The notes beneath the pieces are model-generated. The model was not told the DNA's origin. It saw nothing but the letters and a program-made list of their open reading frames with translations, and did not search any database. Made by a program: the position numbers and the translations under genes. Shown here piece by piece: positions 15,824 to 23,965 of a DNA stretch of 38,136 nt; position 1 is the first letter of the stretch, and each line of letters opens with the position of its first letter. The DNA comes from Mesorhizobium amorphae (lineage in GTDB: Bacteria > Pseudomonadota > Alphaproteobacteria > Rhizobiales > Rhizobiaceae), in the NCBI GenBank assembly GCA_003240775.1, contig QFNI01000037.1:1-38136 (forward strand), written 5' to 3'.

Positions 15824-16270
15824 ATGACCCACAAGATTTTGCTGATCCAAGGACCCAACCTCAACTTCCTCGGTCATCGTCAACCGGAAATCTACGGCCA
15901 CACCACGGCAGCCGAGCTGGACGTGTTGTGCCGAGAACACGCGCGAGAAAATGGCTACGAGCTGGAGATCTTCTACAACAACACGGAGGGGCTGATCGTC
16001 GACCGCATCTACAGCGCCCTCGAGGAAGGTGTGCACGGAGTGGTCATCAATCCCGGCGCGCTGAGCTATGCGGGTCATGCGTTGCGCGTCTGCATGATGT
16101 CCGTGCCCATCCCGTTCATCGAGATCCACATCGGCAATCTCGATGCCCGCAACATAGTCTCAGTGCTGTCCAAGAATGCCACGGGCGTCATTCACGGATT
16201 TGGCATGGATTCCTATCGACTGGGTCTGGACGGCTTGCTGCGCCGTCTCGACAAGACGGGCTGGGTCTGA
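15824..16270 (+). CDS. Type II 3-dehydroquinate dehydratase-like enzyme with altered substrate pocket
   Basis: A 148-residue protein, the normal length for type II dehydroquinases. It has QGPNLNFLGHRQPEIYG at residues 9-25, so Asn12, catalytic Arg19 and catalytic Tyr24 are kept, as are Asn76, Glu100, His102 and Arg109. Several pocket residues differ from true AroQ. The SHTS/THTS histidine is Tyr82 (LSYAG), the HISN serine is Gly104 (HIGN), the second Arg of the REPFR block is Ser113, and SNHEG reads NNTEG. The dehydration chemistry is likely retained on a different substrate. It sits in a catabolic operon rather than with aromatic biosynthesis genes. GTG 15806 is an alternative start. A divergent but genuine quinate-pathway enzyme remains possible. 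Confidence 0.8.
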   Translation: MTHKILLIQGPNLNFLGHRQPEIYGHTTAAELDVLCREHARENGYELEIFYNNTEGLIVDRIYSALEEGVHGVVINPGALSYAGHALRVCMMSVPIPFIEIHIGNLDARNIVSVLSKNATGVIHGFGMDSYRLGLDGLLRRLDKTGWV

Positions 16271-16273
16271 GCG

Positions 16274-17716
16274 ATGTCTGGCAATGTCAACCTCTTGATC
16301 GATGGGGAATGGAAGGCCGGTTCCGGTTCTCGAACCGTTCCCTTCTTCGACCCGGCGACCGGCTGCGAGATTGGTCGCGTAGCCGTTGCCGCCCGGCAGG
16401 ATCTTGAAGCGGCCCTCGCCGCGGTGCGTCGCAGCCAGCCGAGTTGGGGGGCGACGCCGGCGCGTGAGCGGGCGCGCATGCTTGTCGCAGCCGCTGGCAA
16501 TCTCAGGCGTGACGCCGAAGCCGTCGCTCACCTTCTCACCGGCGAGCAGGGCAAGCCCTTGGCGGAAGCCAGGGGAGAGGTGGCCGGTGCAGCCGACATG
16601 CTGGAGTGGGTCGCGGGCGAGGCCGTGCGGACCTACGGACGGATCATCCCTTCCCGCGCGCCGCTGCAGGTTCAGCAGTCTGTACTTCGGCGCCCAGTCG
16701 GACCTGTTGCTGTGTTCGCGCCATGGAATTTCCCGCTGAACCAGTTGGTTCGCAAGATAGCAGCAGGACTTGCCGCTGGTTGCTGCGTGATCGCGAAGGG
16801 TGCCGAAGAGACGCCTGCGTCGGCTGCGGCCCTTGTGGCCGCGTTCTGCGAGGCGGGTCTTCCGCCAGGCGTCCTGAACCTTGTCTTCGGCATGCCGGAA
16901 GAGATTTCCGAGCACCTCATATCAAGCCCCGCCATCCGCAAGATTTCGTTCACCGGGTCCACCGTGGTCGGAAAGAAGCTGGCCGGCCTGGCCGGGCTGC
17001 ACATGAAGCGCATGACGATGGAACTTGGTGGCCACGCGCCGTGCCTCGTGTTCGATGATGTCGATCCTGCCTGGGCGGCTGCCCAGATCGCTGCCGTGAA
17101 ATTTCGCAATGCGGGGCAGGTCTGCACGTCTCCCACCCGCATCATCGTTCAAAGCGGAATCAAGGACCGCTTTCTGAAGGCATTCGTCGAGGAAGCGCAC
17201 GCAATCAGGGTCGGGCCGGGGTCAGACCTGCAGAGCAGGATGGGCCCACTTGCCAACATGCGGCGGCTGACCAGCGTCCAGGCCTTGGTCGATGACGCGG
17301 TCAGCAACGGGGCATCTTTGGCACACGGCGGACACCAGCTGTTCGAAGTCGGGTCCTTTTTCGCCCCCACGATCTTGGCCGACGTGCCGGTGTCGAGCCG
17401 CATCATGAATGAAGAGCCTTTCGGCCCGGTCGCGATCATCAACAGCTTCGATTCGGAGGAGGAGGCGATCGCCGAGGCGAATCGCTTGGACTTCGGTCTT
17501 GCTGCCTATGCATTCACGAAACAGGCCGATCGACAAAGCCGTCTAGCCGATCGTATCGAGGCGGGACTTCTGAGCATCAACCACTTCGGTCTCGGACTGC
17601 CGGAAACACCGTTCGGTGGGATCAAGGACTCTGGCTTCGGCTCGGAGGGCGGTTACAACATCCTCGACGCCTATCTGCAGGACGCGTTCGTGACCGTGTC
17701 TAGTCAGGCGCAATGA
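16274..17716 (+). CDS. NAD(P)+-dependent aldehyde dehydrogenase
   Basis: A 480-residue aldehyde dehydrogenase, close to the length and motif order of succinate-semialdehyde dehydrogenases. Key residues are Asn152 (APWNFP, oxyanion), Glu250 (MELGGHAP, general base) and nucleophile Cys284 (NAGQVCTS), with the NAD-site motif FTGSTVVGK and the C-terminal EEPFGPVA and PFGGIKDSG blocks. It oxidises an aldehyde to the acid, here probably the product of the GMC oxidoreductase or of a cleavage step in the same pathway. It starts 3 bases after the dehydroquinase-like gene and ends the first operon. Its last 17 bases overlap the convergent LysR gene. Confidence 0.95.
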   Translation: MSGNVNLLIDGEWKAGSGSRTVPFFDPATGCEIGRVAVAARQDLEAALAAVRRSQPSWGATPARERARMLVAAAGNLRRDAEAVAHLLTGEQGKPLAEARGEVAGAADMLEWVAGEAVRTYGRIIPSRAPLQVQQSVLRRPVGPVAVFAPWNFPLNQLVRKIAAGLAAGCCVIAKGAEETPASAAALVAAFCEAGLPPGVLNLVFGMPEEISEHLISSPAIRKISFTGSTVVGKKLAGLAGLHMKRMTMELGGHAPCLVFDDVDPAWAAAQIAAVKFRNAGQVCTSPTRIIVQSGIKDRFLKAFVEEAHAIRVGPGSDLQSRMGPLANMRRLTSVQALVDDAVSNGASLAHGGHQLFEVGSFFAPTILADVPVSSRIMNEEPFGPVAIINSFDSEEEAIAEANRLDFGLAAYAFTKQADRQSRLADRIEAGLLSINHFGLGLPETPFGGIKDSGFGSEGGYNILDAYLQDAFVTVSSQAQ

Positions 17717-18587
17717 AGTCGACGAACTTCCGCGCGACGACCGACAGAGATCGGTAGTCGCGGAAGCCGAGCAGCAGCGAGCGTGTTGCCCATTCCTCGT
17801 GGATGTCGTGGCACACCAGATTGGTGTTCGAGAGAAACGGGCGAACTGCGCCGTGGGGAAGCACGGCGACCCCCAGACCGGCTTCCACGAAACGGCGGAT
17901 GCCATCGAAGCTGTGAACCCGCACGCTGAAGCGGATGTCCAGTCCAACCTCTCGCGCTTTTTGGATGAGCTTGGCCTGAAGAGAGCTTCCGTTGGCCAAT
18001 CCGACATGGTTGTAGGCGAGCAGGTCGCTGAACCGGATATCCGTGCGCTTGGTCAGCGAGTGGCCCACCGCGGATATGGCGACCAGGGTGTCACGCCGAT
18101 AGACGCGTGTCTGGAAGTCATGCTCACCCTGATGCTCCGAAAAGATTCCGATGTCGGCGCTGCCATCCGTCACCGATGCCACGATTTCGGAACTCAGCCG
18201 CTCCTCGATATCCACCTGAACTTCGGGAAACATCTGGGAATAAGCGGCGAGGTCATCGGGCAGGAATTGGGTTATCGCAGAGGGATTTGCGGACAACCGG
18301 ATGAGGCCGCGAACGCCGCTCGTGTATTCGCTGATCCCTCCCTCCAATTCCTCCATAGCCTTCAAGATGGACTTGCCGCGTTCGTAGACGGCCATCCCTG
18401 CAGGCGTTGGCTCAACGCCATCCTTGTAGCGAAACAGAAAGGCGACGCCGGCGCGCGCTTCGGCATCCGATATCCGCTTGCTGACGGCCGAGGCTGCGAT
18501 GTTGTTGCTGCGCGCGCCTTCGCTGATGCTCTTCTGTTCCACGACCGCGATGAACAGGCGCAGCGTGACGAGGTCGAAAGTTGCCAT
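17700..18587 (-). CDS. LysR-family transcriptional regulator
   Basis: A 295-residue LysR-type regulator. The N-terminal winged helix-turn-helix covers about residues 1-60 (FDLVTLRLFIAVVEQKSISEGA, AASAVSKRISDAEARAGVAF). The effector domain follows, with LIRLSANPSAITQFLP at its start and FVEAGLGVAVLPHGAV near its end. The start at ATG 18587 gives the standard N terminus; the open frame upstream is not supported. It is divergent from the CoA-transferase operon and convergent with the aldehyde dehydrogenase, so it lies between the two catabolic operons and probably activates both when a pathway metabolite is present. The DNA-binding helix has an Ala-Ala-Ser-Ala-Val core rather than the more common QPALS type. 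Confidence 0.93.
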   Translation of the reverse strand: MATFDLVTLRLFIAVVEQKSISEGARSNNIAASAVSKRISDAEARAGVAFLFRYKDGVEPTPAGMAVYERGKSILKAMEELEGGISEYTSGVRGLIRLSANPSAITQFLPDDLAAYSQMFPEVQVDIEERLSSEIVASVTDGSADIGIFSEHQGEHDFQTRVYRRDTLVAISAVGHSLTKRTDIRFSDLLAYNHVGLANGSSLQAKLIQKAREVGLDIRFSVRVHSFDGIRRFVEAGLGVAVLPHGAVRPFLSNTNLVCHDIHEEWATRSLLLGFRDYRSLSVVARKFVDFIAPD

Positions 18588-18738
18588 GGAGTCGCTCTCA
18601 GTTCGTCTGCTGCATGCTCTAAAAGCCAAGCCTGCGCCCTTATCCAGACGCGAAGGCGAACTTATCGAACGACAATTGGCAATAGCCTGCAAGGGAGGCG
18701 ATTCATCGAGCCAGTATTGAGGTGCTTGGAAGGCATTG
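18588..18738. promoter_or_regulatory. Divergent promoter region between LysR and CoA-transferase genes
   Basis: The 151-base region between two divergent starts is the expected site for LysR binding. It holds CTTATC at 18639-18644 and 18661-18666, 22 bases apart (about two helical turns), and the near-palindrome ATTGGCAAT at 18675-18683. T-N11-A spacings occur inside it, but I cannot single out one dyad. No clear -35/-10 pair is visible. Confidence 0.4.
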
Positions 18739-19992
18739 ATGGCCGAGAAACAAGAAACGCCGTTTTCCGCTTCGCCTGTCAGCGGAATCGAAAAGCCGCT
18801 GGCGGGACTTCGGATCGTGGAGATAGGACATTTCATTGCCGCTCCATTTGCAGCCCGCCTTCTGGGAGACCTCGGTGCAGAGATCATCAAGGTCGAGCCA
18901 CCGGTATCGGGCGATCCCTCGCGGGGCTGGGGCTTGGCGGAGAGTGGCAAGTCCATCTGGTGGCCGGTGCATGGCCGCAACAAGAAATCCATCGCGATCG
19001 ACATCAAGTCGAACGAAGGCCGCGAGATCGCTCTCGGTTTGATCGCAAGTGCCGACGCAGTGATCGAGAATTTTCGGCCCGGGCAGTTCGACCGGTGGGG
19101 TCTGTCCGAACAGGCGATACGCGCGGTCAATCCGAGTTGCGTCATCGTTCACCTGTCGGGTTTCGGACAGACGGGCTCCAAGCGTGACAAGGTCGCGTTC
19201 GGCGTGATCGGCGAAGCCATGGGCGGCTTGCGTCATTTGACGGCCTATCCGCCGGGAACCAGCAGCCTGCCTCCGATCCGCACGGGCGTCAGTCTGAGCG
19301 ACAGCGTTGCTGCGCTTTACGCCGTGATCGGCCTTCTCGCCGCGTTGCATGCGCGCGGAAAGGGAAAGGAGGCGGCGACCGTGGATGTCGCGCTTTACGA
19401 AGCGATCTTCAGTCTTCTCGAGGGCTGCCTGCCCGAGTTCGGGAAGCTCGGCGTGGTTCGGCAGCCCACTGGCTCGACACTGCCCACCAACGCACCCTCG
19501 AACGCATATCTTTGTGGAGATGGCGCCTGGATTTGCATCGCCGGTAATTCGGACAGGATATTCGGGCGCCTGATGACTTTGATCGAGCGCCCGGAATTGA
19601 GCCTCGATCCGCGCTTCGCCACCAACTGGGGTCGCGTCGAGAATGCGGAGGAGCTTGATCTCGCGATCGGCCGATGGACTGCCGGGCGAACCGCGCAACA
19701 GGCCATGGAAAGTCTCGATGCGGAGGACGTGCCGGCGAGCCTTGTCTACACGATCGCCGACTGTGTTCAGGACCCGCATTTCCATGAGCGCGGGATGATC
19801 GCCACGTTGCCCGACAAGGCGCTCGGCGAAATCCTGCATCCCGGCGTGGTTCCGATGTTCAACGGCGAGCGACTTCCGATTGGGACCTCCGGTCCCGAGC
19901 TTGGAGCAGACACCGATGCGCTGTTGGAGGAAATCCTCGGTTTTGATTCCTCCCACATCCGCGAACTGAAGCAGAAGGGTGTGGTGCAATGA
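18739..19992 (+). CDS. CaiB/BaiF (family III) CoA-transferase
   Basis: A 417-residue family III CoA-transferase. It begins with PLAGLRIVEIGHFIAAPFAARLLGDLGAEIIKVEPP, whose core motifs (LRIVE, LGDLGAEIIKVE) are diagnostic. NFRPG, HLSGFGQTG and the active-site region KEAATVDVALYEAIFSLLEG follow. These enzymes move CoA between carboxylic acids, for example from succinyl-CoA to the pathway acid. GGAAGG ends 5 bases before ATG 18739. The stop overlaps the HMG-CoA lyase start as ATGA, which strongly links the two: the acid activated here is probably the lyase substrate. It opens the second catabolic operon. Confidence 0.93.
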   Translation: MAEKQETPFSASPVSGIEKPLAGLRIVEIGHFIAAPFAARLLGDLGAEIIKVEPPVSGDPSRGWGLAESGKSIWWPVHGRNKKSIAIDIKSNEGREIALGLIASADAVIENFRPGQFDRWGLSEQAIRAVNPSCVIVHLSGFGQTGSKRDKVAFGVIGEAMGGLRHLTAYPPGTSSLPPIRTGVSLSDSVAALYAVIGLLAALHARGKGKEAATVDVALYEAIFSLLEGCLPEFGKLGVVRQPTGSTLPTNAPSNAYLCGDGAWICIAGNSDRIFGRLMTLIERPELSLDPRFATNWGRVENAEELDLAIGRWTAGRTAQQAMESLDAEDVPASLVYTIADCVQDPHFHERGMIATLPDKALGEILHPGVVPMFNGERLPIGTSGPELGADTDALLEEILGFDSSHIRELKQKGVVQ

Positions 19993-20936
19993 CAGCGCTC
20001 TCCAACAGCAGTACCATGCACTCGGTGACCATCGTGGAGGTAGGTCCGCGCGACGGCTTCCAGGCCATCGTTCCCTTTATCGAGACGGCTACCAAGATAG
20101 AACTGATAGGCGGGCTGATCGGAGCGGGCTTCAAGCGGCTGGAAATCGGATCCTTCGTCAGCCCAAGAGCGATACCTCAGATGGCTGACATCCGTTCGGT
20201 GATGACAGCTTTCCAAGGCGTGGAAAATCCGGCTCTCGCGGTGCTCGTTCCCAATGCGCGGGGTGTCGAGCATGCGCTCCAAGCCGGCGCCAAGCACTTG
20301 GTCTATGTCATATCCGCAAGCGAGACGCACAACCGGCGCAATGTGAGCCGCAGCATCGAGCAGTCTCTGAGCGATTTCGCAAGCACCATGCGAGAGGTGG
20401 GCGGCGATGTGCGCCTGCGCTTTAATCTGGCTACGGCCTTTGATTGTCCATTCGAGGGAACGACGCCTTTGAAGCAGGTTCTGCGGATCGTTTCCGAGGT
20501 TCTGCAACATCGGCCCGATGCCGAGATCTGCCTTTGCGACACAACTGGAAAAGCATCTCCGACAGAAGTGTCGCGAGCTTTCGAGAGCTGCTTGGGCGAG
20601 TTCCCCGACACGACCTTCGCGTATCACGGCCATGACACCTACGGCATGGGCGTGTCCTCCAGCTGGGCAGCCTACTGTGCCGGCGTGAGGATATTCGATG
20701 CCTCGGTGGCGGGCCTCGGGGGCTGTCCCTTCGCGCCTGGCGCCACGGGGAACGTCGCCAGCGAGGATCTGGTGTTCATGTTCGAGCAGTCGGGAATCTC
20801 GACCGGCATCGATCTGCCGAAGCTGGTCGAGCAGGCTTTGCAGGCCGCAGCGATCGAGGGCGCCGTGACGGGGGGCGCGATCCGCAAGGTGCTTGGCCGC
20901 CCGACAGAGCATGTTCGAGCTTGCCCCGCGGCTTGA
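19989..20936 (+). CDS. Hydroxymethylglutaryl-CoA lyase family protein
   Basis: A 315-residue HMG-CoA lyase-like protein (TIM-barrel, DRE/HMGL superfamily). Arg21 and Asp22 are in GPRDGFQ, SFVSPRAIPQMAD matches the family, His213 and His215 are in YHGHDTYGMG (metal site), and Cys246 lies in the mobile loop GLGGCPFAPGATGN. True lyases cleave 3-hydroxy-3-methylglutaryl-CoA to acetyl-CoA and acetoacetate, and relatives cleave citramalyl- or other 3-hydroxyacyl-CoA. The NEK block after GLQ in standard HMG-CoA lyases is replaced here by AIVPF, which could mean a different substrate. It is translationally coupled to the CoA-transferase. Confidence 0.9.
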   Translation: MTALSNSSTMHSVTIVEVGPRDGFQAIVPFIETATKIELIGGLIGAGFKRLEIGSFVSPRAIPQMADIRSVMTAFQGVENPALAVLVPNARGVEHALQAGAKHLVYVISASETHNRRNVSRSIEQSLSDFASTMREVGGDVRLRFNLATAFDCPFEGTTPLKQVLRIVSEVLQHRPDAEICLCDTTGKASPTEVSRAFESCLGEFPDTTFAYHGHDTYGMGVSSSWAAYCAGVRIFDASVAGLGGCPFAPGATGNVASEDLVFMFEQSGISTGIDLPKLVEQALQAAAIEGAVTGGAIRKVLGRPTEHVRACPAA

Positions 20937-20960
20937 CGCAAGTTCAATCGGACCACTGAG

Positions 20961-21716
20961 ATGACAAGTGAAACCGAGGGGCGCGCGAGTGCGCTCGCCG
21001 ATCTGCTCTACCCCCATTTGCTCGAGGGGTGCCTCGAACCGCTGCCTGCGGCGCTGAAGCCCGGCACTCTCGAAGAAGCCTATCGCGTTCAACAGAAGCT
21101 CGTGGGTCTCGCAGGTGGGTGCGCGGGATGGAAGATCGCGCCGCCTCAGGCGCCACAGGATCCTCTGTGCTCGCCGCTGCCTCTTGGCATCGTGGCTGAC
21201 AACGGAACGCGCCTGCCGCGCCGTGCTGGTCAGTCTATGCGCGCAGAAGTTGAACTGGCGGTCACAGTGACGGAAGCCGTCGCCGAGTTGCAGCCGGTCT
21301 CGCGAACCGATGCGGCGGAATGCATCGGCTCATGGCACGTCGCGATCGAGGTCCTTTCATCCCGTCTTCCACCAGATGCAGGCTGGCTGGAACGAACAGC
21401 CGACCTTCAATCGAGCTCGGCCGTCGTGCTGGGCCCTCCACGGCCTTTCACCTCTGCGCTTGAGGCTGGTGGCCTGCCCATGCAGATGCGGTTCGACGAG
21501 CGTGTGGTTGGCCGAGCGGACATCGGCCCGAACGTCGATCTGATCCTCGATATGTTGCTCTGGCTCTCCCGGCATGCACGAGAATGCGGTCTGCCGCTGA
21601 AAGGGGGCGACGTCATCATCACCGGTGCGCGTGTGAAACCCGTGGGCTTCGATGCGCCCATGCGAATTTCGGCCGAGGCTCAGGGCTTCGCCCCGGCGAC
21701 AATGTGCTTTTCGTGA
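20961..21716 (+). CDS. 2-keto-4-pentenoate hydratase-like protein (FAH fold)
   Basis: A 251-residue protein of the hydratase/decarboxylase branch of the FAH superfamily. It has an N-terminal helical part (ALADLLYPHLLEG, TLEEAYRVQQKLV, GCAGWKI), acidic metal ligands in MRAEVELAVTV, and the C-terminal LPLKGGDVIITGA and PVGF segments. Such enzymes hydrate 2-hydroxy-2,4-dienoates or decarboxylate 2-oxo acids, classically in aromatic meta-cleavage. It is the second FAH-fold enzyme of the island. It begins 24 bases after the lyase gene. Sequence conservation with classical MhpD-type hydratases looks modest, so the reaction is uncertain. Confidence 0.8.
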   Translation: MTSETEGRASALADLLYPHLLEGCLEPLPAALKPGTLEEAYRVQQKLVGLAGGCAGWKIAPPQAPQDPLCSPLPLGIVADNGTRLPRRAGQSMRAEVELAVTVTEAVAELQPVSRTDAAECIGSWHVAIEVLSSRLPPDAGWLERTADLQSSSAVVLGPPRPFTSALEAGGLPMQMRFDERVVGRADIGPNVDLILDMLLWLSRHARECGLPLKGGDVIITGARVKPVGFDAPMRISAEAQGFAPATMCFS

Positions 21717-21826
21717 GCCCGTCCCCGCGCAGAGGTCAGCCATCGCGAAACGGAAATGCCCGCGTGGAGGACGCCGGGATATAAAAATCAAGCCGATGAG
21801 GATCATCGACATTGGGAGGAACTGAA

Positions 21827-23005
21827 ATGATCGGGACGATCAGAAGCGCGGTTGCGGCCGCGGCGCTGCTCTTGGCATTGCCGGTGCAGGCGGAGGACAT
21901 CAAAATCGGATTCATCGCGGATTTATCCGCAGGTGCCGCTGAGACCGCCAAATCAGGTCTCGCCGGTTTCAACTTGGCGATCGAAGAGATCAACAACGGC
22001 GGCGGATTGCTGGGCAACAAGGTCGTGGGCATCGTCCGTGACGATGTCGGCCAGCCGCCCAAATCCATCCAGGCGATGACTGAACTGCTCTTCAACGAGC
22101 ACGTGGCGGCCGTGGTGGGACCGACCAATTCAGGCAATGCCCTTGCCTGGCTGCATCTGCCGCAGGATCGGCAGACGCCTGTTGTGTCGTTTTCGGCAAC
22201 GGCTAGCGAGATGACGAAACGCTACGCCGAGCGCGAGCGCAACTTCATCTTCCGTGTTTCCATGGTGGATCGCGAACAGATCGCCCTTCTCGCGGGCTAT
22301 GCGGTGCGGCATTCCCCCAGCCAAAAGATCGCTGTGTTCGGTGACACCACGGGCTACGGGCAGCTCGGCATCAAGGATGCTACAGAAATCCTGGCGCTCT
22401 ATGGGATCACGCCTGTCGCCGTCGAGAAGTATGGCCCCCGCGACACCGACATGACCAGCCAGCTGGCGAAGGCGAAAGCCGCGGGCGCGGACACGATCAT
22501 CCTCTACAACCTGTCCGAGGCCACCGCTCAGATACTGAGGAGCATGGAGAAGATCGATTACAATCCGACCGTGCTCGGTTCGTGGTCGAATCTCCAGAAG
22601 ACGCTGCCGAACCTGGCCGGGAAGCTCGCGGAGAAGGTGATCTTCAGCGTTTCGTCGACGCCCGATGCCAGCTCCGCCGCTGAGGCTTTCGCGGAGAAGC
22701 TCCAGCAGAAGGGCGAGGACGTGCCGGTCTTCATGGCCGCTGCGCAAGCTTATGACTCGGTCCAGCTGATCGCTGCCGGTATCCAAAAGGCGGGGAATGT
22801 CGAGGGCATGGCACTCTACGACGCACTCGTCACCCTCGATGAGGTTTCCGGCGTCGTGAAGAACTATCGCGCACCCTTTGGTGCCCCCACCCATGAAGCA
22901 CTCCAGGCGCCCGATTTCCATCTGGCCCACTGGAGGGATGGCCAAGTGATCAAGTTCGAGGACGACATCACTCGTCAGCTCTCGAACGAAGATCTGAAGC
23001 GGTAG
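21827..23005 (+). CDS. Branched-chain-amino-acid-type ABC transporter substrate-binding protein
   Basis: A 392-residue periplasmic binding protein of the LivJ/type I family. The signal peptide covers about residues 1-23 (Ala/Leu-rich, ending PVQA before EDIKIGF). The mature protein starts with IKIGFIADLSAG, continues with AIEEINNGGGLLG and VVGIVRDDVGQPP, and has the family VAAVVGPTNSGNALA block. Members bind branched amino acids, but in catabolic islands they often bind aromatic or hydroxy acids. ATG 21827 follows GGGAGGA by 6 bases. It precedes its permease and ATPase genes and defines the imported substrate of this island. Confidence 0.95.
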   Translation: MIGTIRSAVAAAALLLALPVQAEDIKIGFIADLSAGAAETAKSGLAGFNLAIEEINNGGGLLGNKVVGIVRDDVGQPPKSIQAMTELLFNEHVAAVVGPTNSGNALAWLHLPQDRQTPVVSFSATASEMTKRYAERERNFIFRVSMVDREQIALLAGYAVRHSPSQKIAVFGDTTGYGQLGIKDATEILALYGITPVAVEKYGPRDTDMTSQLAKAKAAGADTIILYNLSEATAQILRSMEKIDYNPTVLGSWSNLQKTLPNLAGKLAEKVIFSVSSTPDASSAAEAFAEKLQQKGEDVPVFMAAAQAYDSVQLIAAGIQKAGNVEGMALYDALVTLDEVSGVVKNYRAPFGAPTHEALQAPDFHLAHWRDGQVIKFEDDITRQLSNEDLKR

Positions 23006-23041
23006 CGGACAGCTACCTCACAGCGCATATCCTCAGCTTGG

Positions 23042-23965
23042 GTGTTTCTCGTGGAATTTATCCTCCAGCCTATATTCTCGGGACTGGTACTGGGCGCCAT
23101 CTATGCGCTGGTCGCGGTCGGGTTCAGCATCACTTTCAGCACGACTGCGACGTTCAATTTCGGTCAAGGCGAGTTCTTGGCGGTTGGCACTTTCGCCGGG
23201 CTTTCGGCGCTGTTGCTGGCGTCGGGCGGAGCGGACGCGGCTTCGCGCGGTTTCGCAGAGAACTTCGCTCTGTTCGGTCTCAGCGCGCTGGTCGCCGGCC
23301 TCGTGGCCGGCGCGCTCGGAATAGTGGTCTACTTCATCGCGGTGCGACCATTTCTCGGCAAGCCCGGTCTTTCCTGGGTTCTCAGCACGCTCGGACTTGG
23401 CATCATCCTGCAGAATGCGGCACTCGCGATCTGGGGGGCGACCACCCAGAATTTCCCCTCCCCGTTCGGAGATACACTCCTGCGGATCGGCGGAGCAGGC
23501 GTGCGGGCCCACGAGGTCTTCGTGATCGTGGTCTGCCTCGTGGTCGTCGCCGCGCTCGATTTCATGATGACGCGCACCCGTCTGGGCCAAGCCGTCCGAG
23601 CCGTCGCCTTCAGCCACACGGCCTCCTTGCTCATGGGCATCAATGTGACCGCAGTGGTGATCTTCGCATTCGTTCTGAGTTCGGGTCTTGCTGGAGTGGC
23701 AGGCGTGCTGGTCGCCCCGCTGACCTCCGCTTCGGTCTTCATGGGACTAACGCTTGCCCTCAAAGGCTTCTCGGCTGCGATTTTGGGCGGCCTGACAAGC
23801 CCTCGTGGCTGCGTGATAGGCGCCTTCATCATCGGCTTGGCGGAGGCCTCCATCGGCGCGTGGCGCGCTGATCTGAGAGACATTGCTGTCTTCGGCCTCA
23901 TCATCCTCGTGCTCTGTATCCGCCCGAAAGGTTTGTTCGGCAAAACTCTTGTGGAGAAGGTGTGA
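23042..23965 (+). CDS. Branched-chain-amino-acid-type ABC permease (LivH-like)
   Basis: A 307-residue inner-membrane permease with about eight hydrophobic segments. It begins FILQPIFSGLVLGAIYALVAVGFSI and has the conserved NFGQGEFLAVG loop, a GLGIILQNAALAIWG segment, and the LivH-type cytoplasmic motif TRLGQAVRAVAFSHTASLLMGI, which contacts the ATPases. The start is GTG 23042 or GTG 23051; neither has a strong ribosome site, and the second gives MEFILQ, a common family start. Its stop overlaps the next gene as TGATG. Confidence 0.93.
   Translation: MFLVEFILQPIFSGLVLGAIYALVAVGFSITFSTTATFNFGQGEFLAVGTFAGLSALLLASGGADAASRGFAENFALFGLSALVAGLVAGALGIVVYFIAVRPFLGKPGLSWVLSTLGLGIILQNAALAIWGATTQNFPSPFGDTLLRIGGAGVRAHEVFVIVVCLVVVAALDFMMTRTRLGQAVRAVAFSHTASLLMGINVTAVVIFAFVLSSGLAGVAGVLVAPLTSASVFMGLTLALKGFSAAILGGLTSPRGCVIGAFIIGLAEASIGAWRADLRDIAVFGLIILVLCIRPKGLFGKTLVEKV

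Noticed and set aside
15824..16270. Plain annotation as biosynthetic 3-dehydroquinate dehydratase (aroQ)
   Set aside because: The changed pocket residues and the catabolic operon context make the standard name misleading, so no gene symbol was given.
18703..19989. Minus-strand open frame (428 codons) opposite the CoA-transferase gene
   Set aside because: The plus-strand CoA-transferase is unambiguous; the antisense frame has no recognisable motifs.
19767..21092. Minus-strand open frame (441 codons) opposite the HMG-CoA lyase gene
   Set aside because: Antisense shadow of a conserved gene, with no domain and no ribosome site.
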